64,000 bases of DNA from JACMNW01 sp963708425. Lineage in GTDB: Bacteria; Pseudomonadota; Alphaproteobacteria; Rhodobacterales; Rhodobacteraceae. The DNA is taken from contig OY970206.1 of the NCBI GenBank assembly GCA_963708425.1, positions 1,674,001-1,738,000 of the forward strand, read 5' to 3'. Below the pieces are notes generated by a model. The model ran no database searches. It was not told where the DNA came from and saw nothing but the letters and a program-made list of their open reading frames with translations. The translations under genes were made by a program, and so were the position numbers. Below, one piece after another: positions 44,352-51,735 of this stretch. Every line of letters starts with the position of its first letter. Position 1 is the stretch's first letter.

Positions 44352-44639
44352 GTGTCTGATCTGACAACACGCATCGATGCGATGCACAAACGTGACGTGA
44401 AGGTTGCTTGGGCCTTTGTGATTGGCCTTTGGTTCGCGATCATCTTCGTGGCAGTTGCGACATGGTCACTGGCACCAAGTGGGCAAGCGCGGATTGTTCT
44501 GCTGATTGGCGGGGCGATCATTCTGATCCTGAACACGGCGGCGATCATGGCGATGCTGAAGCATTACCGCGAAGACCGGGATTTTATGTATGGGCTGGAC
44601 ATCAAGTTTCTTGATGCTGCCCGCGCACGGAAAGGGTGA
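44352..44639 (+). CDS. Small two-helix membrane protein, permease-operon component 1
   Basis: The 95-residue protein begins at GTG 44352, directly after GGAGGGGAA, in preference to an upstream in-frame ATG at 44280. After a charged N-terminus (MSDLTTRIDAMHKRDVK) it has two transmembrane segments (VAWAFVIGLWFAIIFVAVAT and IVLLIGGAIILILNTAAIMAML) and a charged tail. I do not recognise the family. It is followed after 5 nt by another small membrane protein and then by a third and an APC permease, so all four are probably co-expressed. Confidence 0.75.
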   Translation: MSDLTTRIDAMHKRDVKVAWAFVIGLWFAIIFVAVATWSLAPSGQARIVLLIGGAIILILNTAAIMAMLKHYREDRDFMYGLDIKFLDAARARKG

Positions 44640-44644
44640 CGGAA

Positions 44645-45025
44645 ATGGCAAAATATACCCCGCCCGTTCAATCGAAAGCCGGGCAGTTTATTGATGTGAT
44701 CGTCCTGCTGGCACTGTCTATCGGGGCGCTGTTTGTGCCGCTTTGGCTGGGCCTTGCCGGATCTAGCAAAGTGCCGGTGCCGGTGGAAAATCCGACTTGG
44801 GAAAGCCTCGGGCAAAACGGCATCATGGTGGAAAAGTGGAACCAACTTGGATTTGCTGATGCCGCGTCAGCCGCCGATACGATTACGGCGCGGTTTGACT
44901 ACAGCTTTTCGACCGCAAGCCTGCTGATCATGATCGTGGTGATCCTTGGCTATTATGTGATGTTGATCCGGTTTTCAGACAGCGAGTACCGCGACGTCAT
45001 CTCGGAAAAATTCGGCGATAAATAG
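44645..45025 (+). CDS. Small membrane protein, permease-operon component 2
   Basis: The 126-residue protein has transmembrane segments at about residues 16-40 (FIDVIVLLALSIGALFVPLW) and 92-112 (ASLLIMIVVILGYYVMLI). A hydrophilic loop of about 45 residues between them probably faces the periplasm. The C-terminus is charged. No family is recognised. It begins 5 nt after the previous stop and ends 11 nt before the next start. Confidence 0.75.
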   Translation: MAKYTPPVQSKAGQFIDVIVLLALSIGALFVPLWLGLAGSSKVPVPVENPTWESLGQNGIMVEKWNQLGFADAASAADTITARFDYSFSTASLLIMIVVILGYYVMLIRFSDSEYRDVISEKFGDK

Positions 45026-45036
45026 GGGGCACAATC

Positions 45037-45204
45037 ATGGATATGTGGATCATTCTTGAATACGCGGCATGGGCGCTGTCGGCGTTGTTTGCCCTGATTA
45101 TCGTGGTGGACTGGATCAGGACCGACAGCAGCTATTCGGAGGAAGTGCTGACGTCTTCGAAAGAAGGCGAGCTGGAAGCGATGACCGAGCAACACAGGCT
45201 TTAG
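45037..45204 (+). CDS. Small single-helix membrane protein, permease-operon component 3
   Basis: A 55-codon frame starts at ATG 45037 after AGGGGGCACAATC. It encodes MDMWIILEYAAWALSALFALI, a single transmembrane helix, followed by an acidic and serine-rich tail ending EEVLTSSKEGELEAMTEQHRL. It ends 9 nt before the permease ATG. Its tight spacing and good ribosome-binding site support it as a real gene, and it resembles a small transporter subunit. No family is recognised. Confidence 0.7.
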   Translation: MDMWIILEYAAWALSALFALIIVVDWIRTDSSYSEEVLTSSKEGELEAMTEQHRL

Positions 45205-45213
45205 GGGGCGGAC

Positions 45214-46602
45214 ATGGCAAATACGGCAACGACTGCCACCGAAAAGGTGGGGCTGCTGCGGGTGCTTGGCCCGGCGCATATCTGGGCGCTGGGCGTGGGC
45301 ATTGTGTTGGTGGGCGAATACATGGGCTGGAACTTTGCAGTGGGCAAAGGCGGGGCCTATGCGGCGCTGATTGCGTGCTGGTTCGCGGGGATTTTGTACA
45401 CCTGCGTGGCGATGATTGACAGCGAAGTGACATCGACCGTGGCGGCGGCGGGCGGGCAGTATACCCAAGCCAAGCACATCATGGGGCCGCTGATGGCGTT
45501 TAATGTGGGGCTGTATCTGGTGTTCGCCTATACGATGTTGGAGGCGGGGAACGCGATTACAGTTGGGTTCCTGATGGATACGGTGGCGAATATGTCCGGC
45601 CATGAAGGCTTGGATCAGCGACCGTTCATCATTTTGTGCATCATGTTTCTGGCATGGCTGAACTATCGGGGCGTGTTGGCGACGTTGACGTTCAACCTGG
45701 TGATCACGGCGTTTGCGTTTGTGGCGATTCTGGTGCTGTTCGTGGCGACCGTGCCATGGTCGGAGGCCAGCCCCATGCGGCATGCCGAATTGATGACCGA
45801 TCTGCCCTATGGGTGGCTTGGGGTGCTGGCGGCGATGCATTTCGGCTTGTGGTTCTATCTGGGAATCGAAGGCACGACGCAGGCGGCGGAAGAAGTGCGA
45901 TCCCCGGCGCGGTCGTTGCCGTTTGGCACGTTGGCGGGGATCATGACGCTGCTGATTGCGGCGACTTTGACGTGGTACGTGTGTGTGGGGCTGATGCCGT
46001 GGGAATATTTGGGCGGTGCCGGGGTGCCGTTGTTTGATGCCGCACGGCTGACGGGATCGACGACGTTGGTGGTGTTGCTGGGGGTGGGGACGCTGTTTGC
46101 GACGCTGGCTTCGGCGAACGGCTGTATCAATGATGCGTCGCGGGCGTGGTTTTCGATGGGGCGGGATCATTACCTGCCAGCATGGTTTGGTGCGGTGCAT
46201 CCGAAGTATCGCACGCCTTACCGGTCGATTGTGTTTCTGGTGCCGATTGCGTTGATCTTTGCGCTGGGGGCACCGCTGGATCAGGTAATCACCTTCTCGA
46301 TCCTGTCGGGGTTGCTGGGGTATACGTTCATGCCGCTGAACATGATCCTGTTCCGGCGGAAATGGCCGCTGGATACGATCAAGCGGGGGTATGTGCATCC
46401 GTTTCATCCGATACCGGCGGTGTTGCTGCTGGCGCTTTGTGCGGTGACGTTCTTTGCGGTGTTTCTGGGCTATGGCACGCAGCTGGTGGCGATGCTGGGC
46501 TTCTATATCGTGGCGTCGCTGTGGTTTCACTTCTGGCGCTATCGGTTTGTGAACCGAGGGGCGCAGTTCACGATGCCTTGGCCGCGGCCACAGGGGTATT
46601 GA
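45214..46602 (+). CDS. APC-superfamily permease of the methylated-amine cluster (first)
   Basis: The 462-residue protein has about 12 hydrophobic segments and APC features: GPAHIWALGVGIVLVGEYMGWNF at the start, FGLWFYLGIEGTTQAAEE and ASANGCINDASRAWFSMGRD. This arrangement is close to ethanolamine/amino-acid permeases. Its place between mgs and dmm genes suggests uptake of a methylated amine or N-methylated amino acid, which is inference. It follows three small membrane proteins at gaps of 5, 11 and 9 nt. A strong hairpin follows the stop. Confidence 0.88.
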   Translation: MANTATTATEKVGLLRVLGPAHIWALGVGIVLVGEYMGWNFAVGKGGAYAALIACWFAGILYTCVAMIDSEVTSTVAAAGGQYTQAKHIMGPLMAFNVGLYLVFAYTMLEAGNAITVGFLMDTVANMSGHEGLDQRPFIILCIMFLAWLNYRGVLATLTFNLVITAFAFVAILVLFVATVPWSEASPMRHAELMTDLPYGWLGVLAAMHFGLWFYLGIEGTTQAAEEVRSPARSLPFGTLAGIMTLLIAATLTWYVCVGLMPWEYLGGAGVPLFDAARLTGSTTLVVLLGVGTLFATLASANGCINDASRAWFSMGRDHYLPAWFGAVHPKYRTPYRSIVFLVPIALIFALGAPLDQVITFSILSGLLGYTFMPLNMILFRRKWPLDTIKRGYVHPFHPIPAVLLLALCAVTFFAVFLGYGTQLVAMLGFYIVASLWFHFWRYRFVNRGAQFTMPWPRPQGY

Positions 46603-46608
46603 GGTTAG

Positions 46609-46640
46609 ATCGGCCCGCCATCACAGCGGGCCGATTGCAT
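46609..46640 (+). terminator. Hairpin terminator after the first permease
   Basis: ATCGGCCCGC (46609-46618) pairs perfectly with GCGGGCCGAT (46626-46635) across a 7-nt loop and is followed by TGCATTTTGG. The T-run is weak, but the 10-bp stem placed just after the stop suggests a terminator or read-through attenuator. Confidence 0.6.
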
Positions 46641-46656
46641 TTTGGCGGGGCGGAAT

Positions 46657-47337
46657 ATGAGTTGGGTTTTGGGTCTGTTGGCAGTCGCGGCGGCGTGGCT
46701 GGGCTGGCAATCTGTTGGATCGGCAGCAGCGCGGGCGAAGGCGCGGGCGGGGTATCTGGATGCTTGTGCACCCTTGTTCAGCGGGGTGATCAGGGGGGTT
46801 GCGGAAACAGGGTTTGCGCGGCTGTCTGGGCAATATCGGGGGCAGACGTTTGATGTGCAGGTGGTGCCGGATACCTTGAGCGTGCGCAAGCTGCCGGTGT
46901 TGTGGCTGCTGGTGACGCTGCCGGAAAAGCTGCCGTTGCAGGGCACGTTTGATGTGATGCTGCGCGCGACAGGGTTGGAGACGTTTTCGGGGTTTGCGAA
47001 GTTGCCAGATCAGATTGCGGTGCCGAGGGGGTTCCCGGTGGACTGCAGCATTCGGACCGATGCGCCGGATTATTTGCCCGATAGCGCGATGATTGCGCGG
47101 TATTTGGCGGGGTTGGATCGGGACCGGCTGAAAGAGGTGGTGGTGGCCCCGACCGGGGTGCGGGTGGTGTGGTTGGCGGAAGAGGCCGATCGGGGGCGGT
47201 ACTTGCTGTTCCGCGATGCCGAAATGGGCAGCTTGGCATTGCCGCCAGCGATGTTGCAGCCGTTGATGGATGGGCTGTGCGATCTGTGGGCAGGGGTGAT
47301 GGCGGATGCTGCCCCGATGAAAAGGGTGTTGGGATGA
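46657..47337 (+). CDS. Unrecognised membrane-anchored protein (226 residues)
   Basis: The protein begins with a hydrophobic signal anchor (MSWVLGLLAVAAAWLGW). A soluble domain of about 200 residues follows, with LSGQYRGQTFDVQVVPDTLSVRKLPVLWLLVTLPEKLP. It has no metal or nucleophile motif that I can identify. The start is ATG 46657. Its stop overlaps the start of the next gene (ATGA). The pair lies between two permeases but has no obvious methylamine function. Confidence 0.7.
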   Translation: MSWVLGLLAVAAAWLGWQSVGSAAARAKARAGYLDACAPLFSGVIRGVAETGFARLSGQYRGQTFDVQVVPDTLSVRKLPVLWLLVTLPEKLPLQGTFDVMLRATGLETFSGFAKLPDQIAVPRGFPVDCSIRTDAPDYLPDSAMIARYLAGLDRDRLKEVVVAPTGVRVVWLAEEADRGRYLLFRDAEMGSLALPPAMLQPLMDGLCDLWAGVMADAAPMKRVLG

Positions 47338-47615
47338 CAATAAAAGCGCCGGCCAATCCGTATCTGGTGCTGGGCATTGCGGTGCTGCTGCCGGGGTGTG
47401 GGCAGGTTGCGAACCGCGAACCGGTGCGCGGGCTGATGTTTGTCGGGTTCATGCTGTTGCTGGGGGCGTACACGCTGAAAACCGCAGCGCCGGATGTGTC
47501 TATTGTGGGCAAGTTATCTGGCGGAATTTTTGTATATGCGATGTCGATCTTGGATGCCTATCGCCACGCGCGGGTGCGGTTCGAGGTCTGGCGACACGGG
47601 TTAGTCAAGAAATAG
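47334..47615 (+). CDS. Small membrane protein with PGCGQ...RG motif (93 residues)
   Basis: The protein has hydrophobic segments at about residues 9-22 and 33-48, joined by LLPGCGQVANREPVRGLMF. The order P-G-x-G-Q followed by R-G resembles small TM2-like membrane proteins, whose roles are unknown. It ends with a basic tail. The ATG overlaps the previous stop, so the two genes are coupled. Confidence 0.7.
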   Translation: MTIKAPANPYLVLGIAVLLPGCGQVANREPVRGLMFVGFMLLLGAYTLKTAAPDVSIVGKLSGGIFVYAMSILDAYRHARVRFEVWRHGLVKK

Positions 47616-47979
47616 CGCATCGGCGCAGGTACGGGCAGATCAGCGACGGGTTAGGAAAAAAATATTCTTGGGGGGCAAATATTGCTTTGTGACTTGCCGG
47701 GATTGCGCCAAGGTGGGGGCGGATAGAGTTGCGTTGTGAAAGTTTGCGAACGAACCAGCCGGGGTGGTGAGCCAGCCTTGGCGGCGAAAACATAGGCTTA
47801 AGGGAACGGGGGTCTGATGACCGCACGTGGATTGGGAAAAGCCCCTTGGGGCTGCTGGCCGACTGGCCTGCCTAGTTCTGCGTTGCGGATGACAGCCAAA
47901 CTGGCATCGCATAATGGCCCGGACAGCTGGCCTTGGGTGCCGTCATCACAACATACGCGCAACAGCGGAGGGACGATCA
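47616..47979. other. 364-nt region upstream of the second permease, with a short overlapping frame
   Basis: The left part is AT-rich and includes AAAAAAATATTC at 47657-47668, shared in inverted form with 49855-49865 upstream of dmmD. A 57-codon frame (47817-47990, MTARGLGKAPWGCW...) contains four Trp residues and its stop lies 11 nt inside the permease gene. It could be a leader peptide, but nothing recognisable is encoded. GGAGGGA just before 47980 is the permease ribosome-binding site. Confidence 0.45.
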
Positions 47980-49773
47980 ATGTCAATTGACGCAAACTCG
48001 GGCGGACTTGCCCGGTCATCAGAAGGATCGGGCGAACTTGTCCGGTCATTGAACTGGAAAGGGGCATTTTGGGTGGCTGCGGGCGTGCCGCCCCTGGTGC
48101 TTTTTTCTATCGGCGGCATTGCGGGGGTGACCGGCAAACTGGCGTTCGTGGTTTGGATCATTTCGATGATCATGGGCTTTTTGCAAAGCTTTACCTACGC
48201 CGAAATGGCGGGGATGTTTGGCAACAAATCTGGCGGCGCGTCAGTTTACGGAGCGACGGCTTGGCTGCGGTATTCAAAGCTGGTCGCACCACTGTCTGTC
48301 TGGTGCAACTGGTTTGCGTGGTCGCCTGTTCTGTCGCTGGGTTGTGCCATTGCGGCGGGCTATATTCTGAATGCGCTGTTCCCCATTCCCGCGGCGGATA
48401 GTGCGATGGTGCTGGATTGGGTGGCGGCTAATTTGGCCACTTACACTGCCGAGACGCCATCGATCGTGCAGTTCATGACGGATAATGCCGGAACGGCGCT
48501 GCCCGACGCGATTGCGGCGGTATCTTCGCAAGACGGTGTTACGGCACTTACGCCTTGGTTCCGGGGATGGGAAGCGGCAGCGATCAACGTGCCGGGGCTT
48601 GGCACCTTGCACTTTAACTCGACCTTTGTGATTGGCGTTATCTTGATGCTGATCATGTTCGCCATTCAACACCGTGGCATTGCATCTACTGCAGCGGCAC
48701 AGAAGTGGCTGGCGATTATTGTGCTGGTACCGCTGTTGCTGGTGGGTCTGGTGCCGATCTTTAACGGTTCAATCGTAACCGCCAACGTAACCCACCTGTT
48801 GCCGCCGACTGCTGCGTATTCGGGAGTTGATGGCACGTGGAGCATCGGCGGCTGGACGCTGTTTCTGGGTGGTTTGTACATTGCCGCGTGGTCTACCTAC
48901 GGATTCGAGACGGCGGTCTGCTATACTCGCGAATTGAAAGACCCCAAGACGGATACGTTCCGGGCGATCTTTTATTCCGGGCTGCTGTGCTGCGTGTTCT
49001 ACTTTATCATCCCGTTCGCGTTTCAAGGCGTGCTTGGGCAAGAAGGCATGCTGGCGACCGGCATTGTTGATGGCACCGGCATTGCCGAGGCACTGGGCAA
49101 CATGGTTGGCGGCGGCAAGGTTGTGACGCAGATCTTCGTGATCCTGATGATCATGGCGCTGTTTCTGGCGATTATGACGGCGATGGCCGGATCGTCGCGC
49201 ACGCTTTACCAAGGGTCGAAAGACGGTTGGTTGCCGAAGTATCTGGGCCGTGCGAACAGCCACGGCGCGCCGACAAATGCGATGTGGACCGACTTTGGCT
49301 TTAACCTGATCTTGCTGGCGCTGGCATCGGATGTGGGTGGGTATTTCTACGTTCTGGCAATATCGAACGTCGGCTATATCCTGTTCAACTTCCTGAACCT
49401 GAATGCGGGTTGGATTCACCGGATTGATAGCGGCCATATCGCGCGGCCCTGGAAAGCCCCGACGATTCTGATCGGCATCAATACAGTGCTGGCCTTTGTG
49501 AACGCGCTGTTCCTTGGCGCAGGGGCAAAGGTTTGGGGATACGAGAATGCGCTGTGGTCGGGGCTGGTGTTTGCAGCACTGATCGTGCCGGTGTTCTGGT
49601 ATCGGCACTATGTGCAGGATGGCGGCAAGTTTCCGGCGGGGGCGATGCAGGAATTGGGCCTTGCAGACAACGATCTGGGTGAGAGGAAGGCGGGGATGCT
49701 GCCGTATCTTGCGCTGTTTGCCGGGGCAGTGGTGGTGCTTTGGGCGAACTGGTTCTTCGTGCTGCCGGTCTGA
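47980..49773 (+). CDS. APC-superfamily permease of the methylated-amine cluster (second)
   Basis: The 597-residue protein has at least 12 transmembrane segments. Features include FWVAAGVPPLVLFSIGGIAG, SFTYAEMAGMFGNKSGGASVYG and WSTYGFETAVCYTRELKDPK, typical of the APC superfamily. A long periplasmic loop (about residues 135-195) is unusual for amino-acid permeases. The start is ATG 47980 with GGAGGGA upstream. It directly precedes dmmDABC and ends at a good terminator, so it is a candidate importer for a methylated amine, amine oxide or their degradation intermediates. The substrate is not proven. Confidence 0.87.
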   Translation: MSIDANSGGLARSSEGSGELVRSLNWKGAFWVAAGVPPLVLFSIGGIAGVTGKLAFVVWIISMIMGFLQSFTYAEMAGMFGNKSGGASVYGATAWLRYSKLVAPLSVWCNWFAWSPVLSLGCAIAAGYILNALFPIPAADSAMVLDWVAANLATYTAETPSIVQFMTDNAGTALPDAIAAVSSQDGVTALTPWFRGWEAAAINVPGLGTLHFNSTFVIGVILMLIMFAIQHRGIASTAAAQKWLAIIVLVPLLLVGLVPIFNGSIVTANVTHLLPPTAAYSGVDGTWSIGGWTLFLGGLYIAAWSTYGFETAVCYTRELKDPKTDTFRAIFYSGLLCCVFYFIIPFAFQGVLGQEGMLATGIVDGTGIAEALGNMVGGGKVVTQIFVILMIMALFLAIMTAMAGSSRTLYQGSKDGWLPKYLGRANSHGAPTNAMWTDFGFNLILLALASDVGGYFYVLAISNVGYILFNFLNLNAGWIHRIDSGHIARPWKAPTILIGINTVLAFVNALFLGAGAKVWGYENALWSGLVFAALIVPVFWYRHYVQDGGKFPAGAMQELGLADNDLGERKAGMLPYLALFAGAVVVLWANWFFVLPV

Positions 49774-49795
49774 ACGGACTTCATCGTGAATGAGG

Positions 49796-49822
49796 AAGGG
49801 GCGGTCTTTCGGCCGCCCTTTT
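49796..49822 (+). terminator. Intrinsic terminator after the second permease
   Basis: GGGCGG (49799-49804) pairs with CCGCCC (49813-49818), flanked by AAG and a TTTT run, 23 nt after the permease stop codon. It separates the permease from the dmm operon. Confidence 0.75.
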
Positions 49823-49834
49823 ATTGGGCGCATG

Positions 49835-49867
49835 GCAAAAAATTTCCCTGACAGGAATATTTTTTGC
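49835..49867. promoter_or_regulatory. Inverted repeat upstream of dmmD, candidate operator
   Basis: GCAAAAAATTTCC and GGAATATTTTTTGC form an imperfect 13-bp inverted repeat (one unpaired base) around CTGACA. It lies about 75 nt upstream of the dmmD start and just after the permease terminator. A binding site for one of the two nearby regulators is plausible; a second terminator is the alternative. Confidence 0.45.
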
Positions 49868-49940
49868 ACAAGAGCGTTGCTTTTTGGGATCGGAAAATTC
49901 AGAGTATGGGCGAGTTAGTATATCCGAATGGGGGCATTAG

Positions 49941-51080
49941 ATGACCAATTCCTGGAGATTTTCGGCGCTGGGCGACCGGCATCGCGCGTTAGGCTCTGAT
50001 CTGGAAGATTGGAGCGGGATGGGGACGGCGTGGTCCTACGCCAAGGGTGACCCGGATGCGGAATATCTGGCGATTCGCACCAAGGCGGGGCTGATGGATG
50101 TGTCGGGGTTGAAGAAGGTGCATATCACCGGGCCAGCGGCAAGCCATGTGATTGAACGGGCGACGACGCGGAATATTGAAAAGCTGATGCCGGGGCGGTC
50201 TGTCTATGCGACCATGCTGAATGATGCCGGCAAGTTTGTGGATGACTGCGTGATTTACCGGATGGGGCCGAACAGTTTCATGGTGGTGCATGGGTCGGGC
50301 GGGGCGCATGAACAGCTGACGATGGCGGCGACGGGGCGCGATGTTTCGGTGCGGTTTGATGACAACTTGCACGATCTATCGCTGCAGGGGCCGCTGGCGG
50401 TGGAATATCTGGAAAAGCATGTCGAAGGGATACGGGCCCTGCCCTATTTCGCGCAGATGCAGACCAGTCTATTTGGCAAGCCGGTGATGATTTCGCGCAC
50501 CGGCTATACCGGCGAGCGCGGGTATGAGATTTTCTGCCGGGGGCAGGATGCGCCGATGATCTGGGATCGGATCTTGGATGAGGGCAAGAGCATGGGGATT
50601 ATTCCGTGCCGGTTTACCACGCTGGATATGCTGCGGACGGAATCCTATCTGCTGTTCTTTCCGTTTGATAATTCGGAAATGTATCCGTTTGCCGATGAAG
50701 GGCCGGGCGATACTTTGTGGGAACTGGGTCTGGATTTCACAGTGTCACCGGGCAAGGTCGGGTTCCGCGGCGCGGAGGAGCATTACCGGTTGAAGGGGCG
50801 CGAGCGCTTCAAGATCTGGGGGCTGAAGTTGGAGGGCACCAATGTACCCGGCAATGGCGCACCGGTGATGCGGGACGGCAAACAGGTTGGGATTGTGACG
50901 CAGGCGATGTATTCGCCGCTGAACAAGCACAACATCGCAATTGCGCGACTGCCAGTGGATTGTGCGAATGATGGCACCAAGCTGGTGGTGAATTGCAGCA
51001 CGCATGGGGCCATTCCCGCAGTGACGCATTCGATGCCGTTCTTTGATGTGGAAAAGAAGCGCCGCACTGCGAAGGGCTGA
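49941..51080 (+). CDS. dmmD: GcvT-family aminomethyltransferase DmmD of the dimethylamine monooxygenase operon
   Basis: The 379-residue protein is a GcvT-like (glycine cleavage T-protein) fold. Features are MDVSGLKKVHITGPAASHVIE, DLSLQGPLAVEYLE, MISRTGYTGERGYEIFC and LGLDFTVSPGKVGFRG. Such domains bind tetrahydrofolate and accept one-carbon units. In roseobacters a gene of this type heads the dmmDABC operon, where it probably captures the formaldehyde released from dimethylamine. The order here is the same (D-A-B-C). The symbol rests on family and gene order. Confidence 0.85.
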   Translation: MTNSWRFSALGDRHRALGSDLEDWSGMGTAWSYAKGDPDAEYLAIRTKAGLMDVSGLKKVHITGPAASHVIERATTRNIEKLMPGRSVYATMLNDAGKFVDDCVIYRMGPNSFMVVHGSGGAHEQLTMAATGRDVSVRFDDNLHDLSLQGPLAVEYLEKHVEGIRALPYFAQMQTSLFGKPVMISRTGYTGERGYEIFCRGQDAPMIWDRILDEGKSMGIIPCRFTTLDMLRTESYLLFFPFDNSEMYPFADEGPGDTLWELGLDFTVSPGKVGFRGAEEHYRLKGRERFKIWGLKLEGTNVPGNGAPVMRDGKQVGIVTQAMYSPLNKHNIAIARLPVDCANDGTKLVVNCSTHGAIPAVTHSMPFFDVEKKRRTAKG

Positions 51081-51082
51081 TT

Positions 51083-51117
51083 TCTTCTGTTCCCTAAATA
51101 TCCCCGCCGGAGGCTTT
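51083..51117 (+). repeat. Dispersed intergenic motif, copy 3, carrying the dmmA ribosome-binding site
   Basis: TCTTCTGTTCCCTAAATATC followed by CCCGCCGGAGGCTTT is similar to stretches near 5900 and 16423. Its GGAGG lies 9 nt before the dmmA ATG, so the element doubles as the ribosome-binding site. Confidence 0.45.
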
Positions 51118-51123
51118 CTATCG

Positions 51124-51735
51124 ATGACCAAGACCATTTTCGAGCCCGCGATCCGAAGCCGCCCAGTGTACGGCGTGCTGGAACCGCGGCCGGGGTCGGG
51201 GCATTTGATGGTGGCGGATGGCGAAGGGGCGGAGGCTTTGGCGGCGCTGGTTGCCAAGGCCGGGGAGGCGATGTTGGGAACCAGCCACATCATCTATGTG
51301 CCGGGGGTGAACGGGGTTGATCTGGCGGCAAAGTTGCATGCGCTGGGGGCGGCGCAGTTTGTGCGGTGCCCAACGTTCGCGACGGCTTTGCCCCGGCTGA
51401 AGAAGGTGCTGGCGGATGCGCATATGGGCTTGCAGATTTATGCAAGCGGCACCGAAGGGTTGATGGGGCAAGTGCAGCGCGAGGTGATCGAGGCGGGGTT
51501 ACCACATAGCGCGTTGCAGATGGAACATCGCGGATCACTGGTGCGGCGGGTGCAGTGCGTGCATTGCAAAGGGATCACCGAGAACGTCAGGACGGACCCG
51601 TTCAAGTGCAGCCATTGCGGGTTGAACCTGTTTGTGCGCGACCATTATTCGCGGCGGCTCGCGGCGTTTCAGGGGGTGAATATCGACGCGGAAGACCCCG
51701 GATCAGTGCCCCCACCAGTGGAGCGGTTCCTATGA
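51124..51735 (+). CDS. dmmA: Dimethylamine monooxygenase subunit DmmA (zinc-ribbon-like tail)
   Basis: The 203-residue product has an N-terminal domain (VYGVLEPRPGSGHLMVADG, then YVPGVNGVDLAAKLHALGA). Its C-terminus has paired cysteines VQCVHCKGITENV and FKCSHCGLNLFVRDHYSRR, like a rubredoxin or zinc-ribbon metal site. This matches the small subunit of the roseobacter dimethylamine monooxygenase. Its exact role (electron carrier or structural) is not established from sequence. The start is ATG 51124, and the stop overlaps dmmB (ATGA). Confidence 0.82.
   Translation: MTKTIFEPAIRSRPVYGVLEPRPGSGHLMVADGEGAEALAALVAKAGEAMLGTSHIIYVPGVNGVDLAAKLHALGAAQFVRCPTFATALPRLKKVLADAHMGLQIYASGTEGLMGQVQREVIEAGLPHSALQMEHRGSLVRRVQCVHCKGITENVRTDPFKCSHCGLNLFVRDHYSRRLAAFQGVNIDAEDPGSVPPPVERFL

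Noticed and set aside
44953..46530. Open frame of 525 codons on the minus strand opposite the first permease
   Set aside because: It is rich in His, Arg, Gln and Pro with no domain, as expected for the antisense of a high-GC membrane-protein gene. The plus-strand permease has clear family motifs.
47665..47690. Sigma-54-like promoter (GG-N10-GC with TTGCT) upstream of the second permease
   Set aside because: Only the GG-N10-GC spacing fits; the -24 element TGGCAC is poor and no sigma-54 activator is nearby.
48769..49869. Open frame of 366 codons on the minus strand opposite the second permease
   Set aside because: It has His/Arg/Gln-rich shadow composition and overlaps a gene with clear transporter features.
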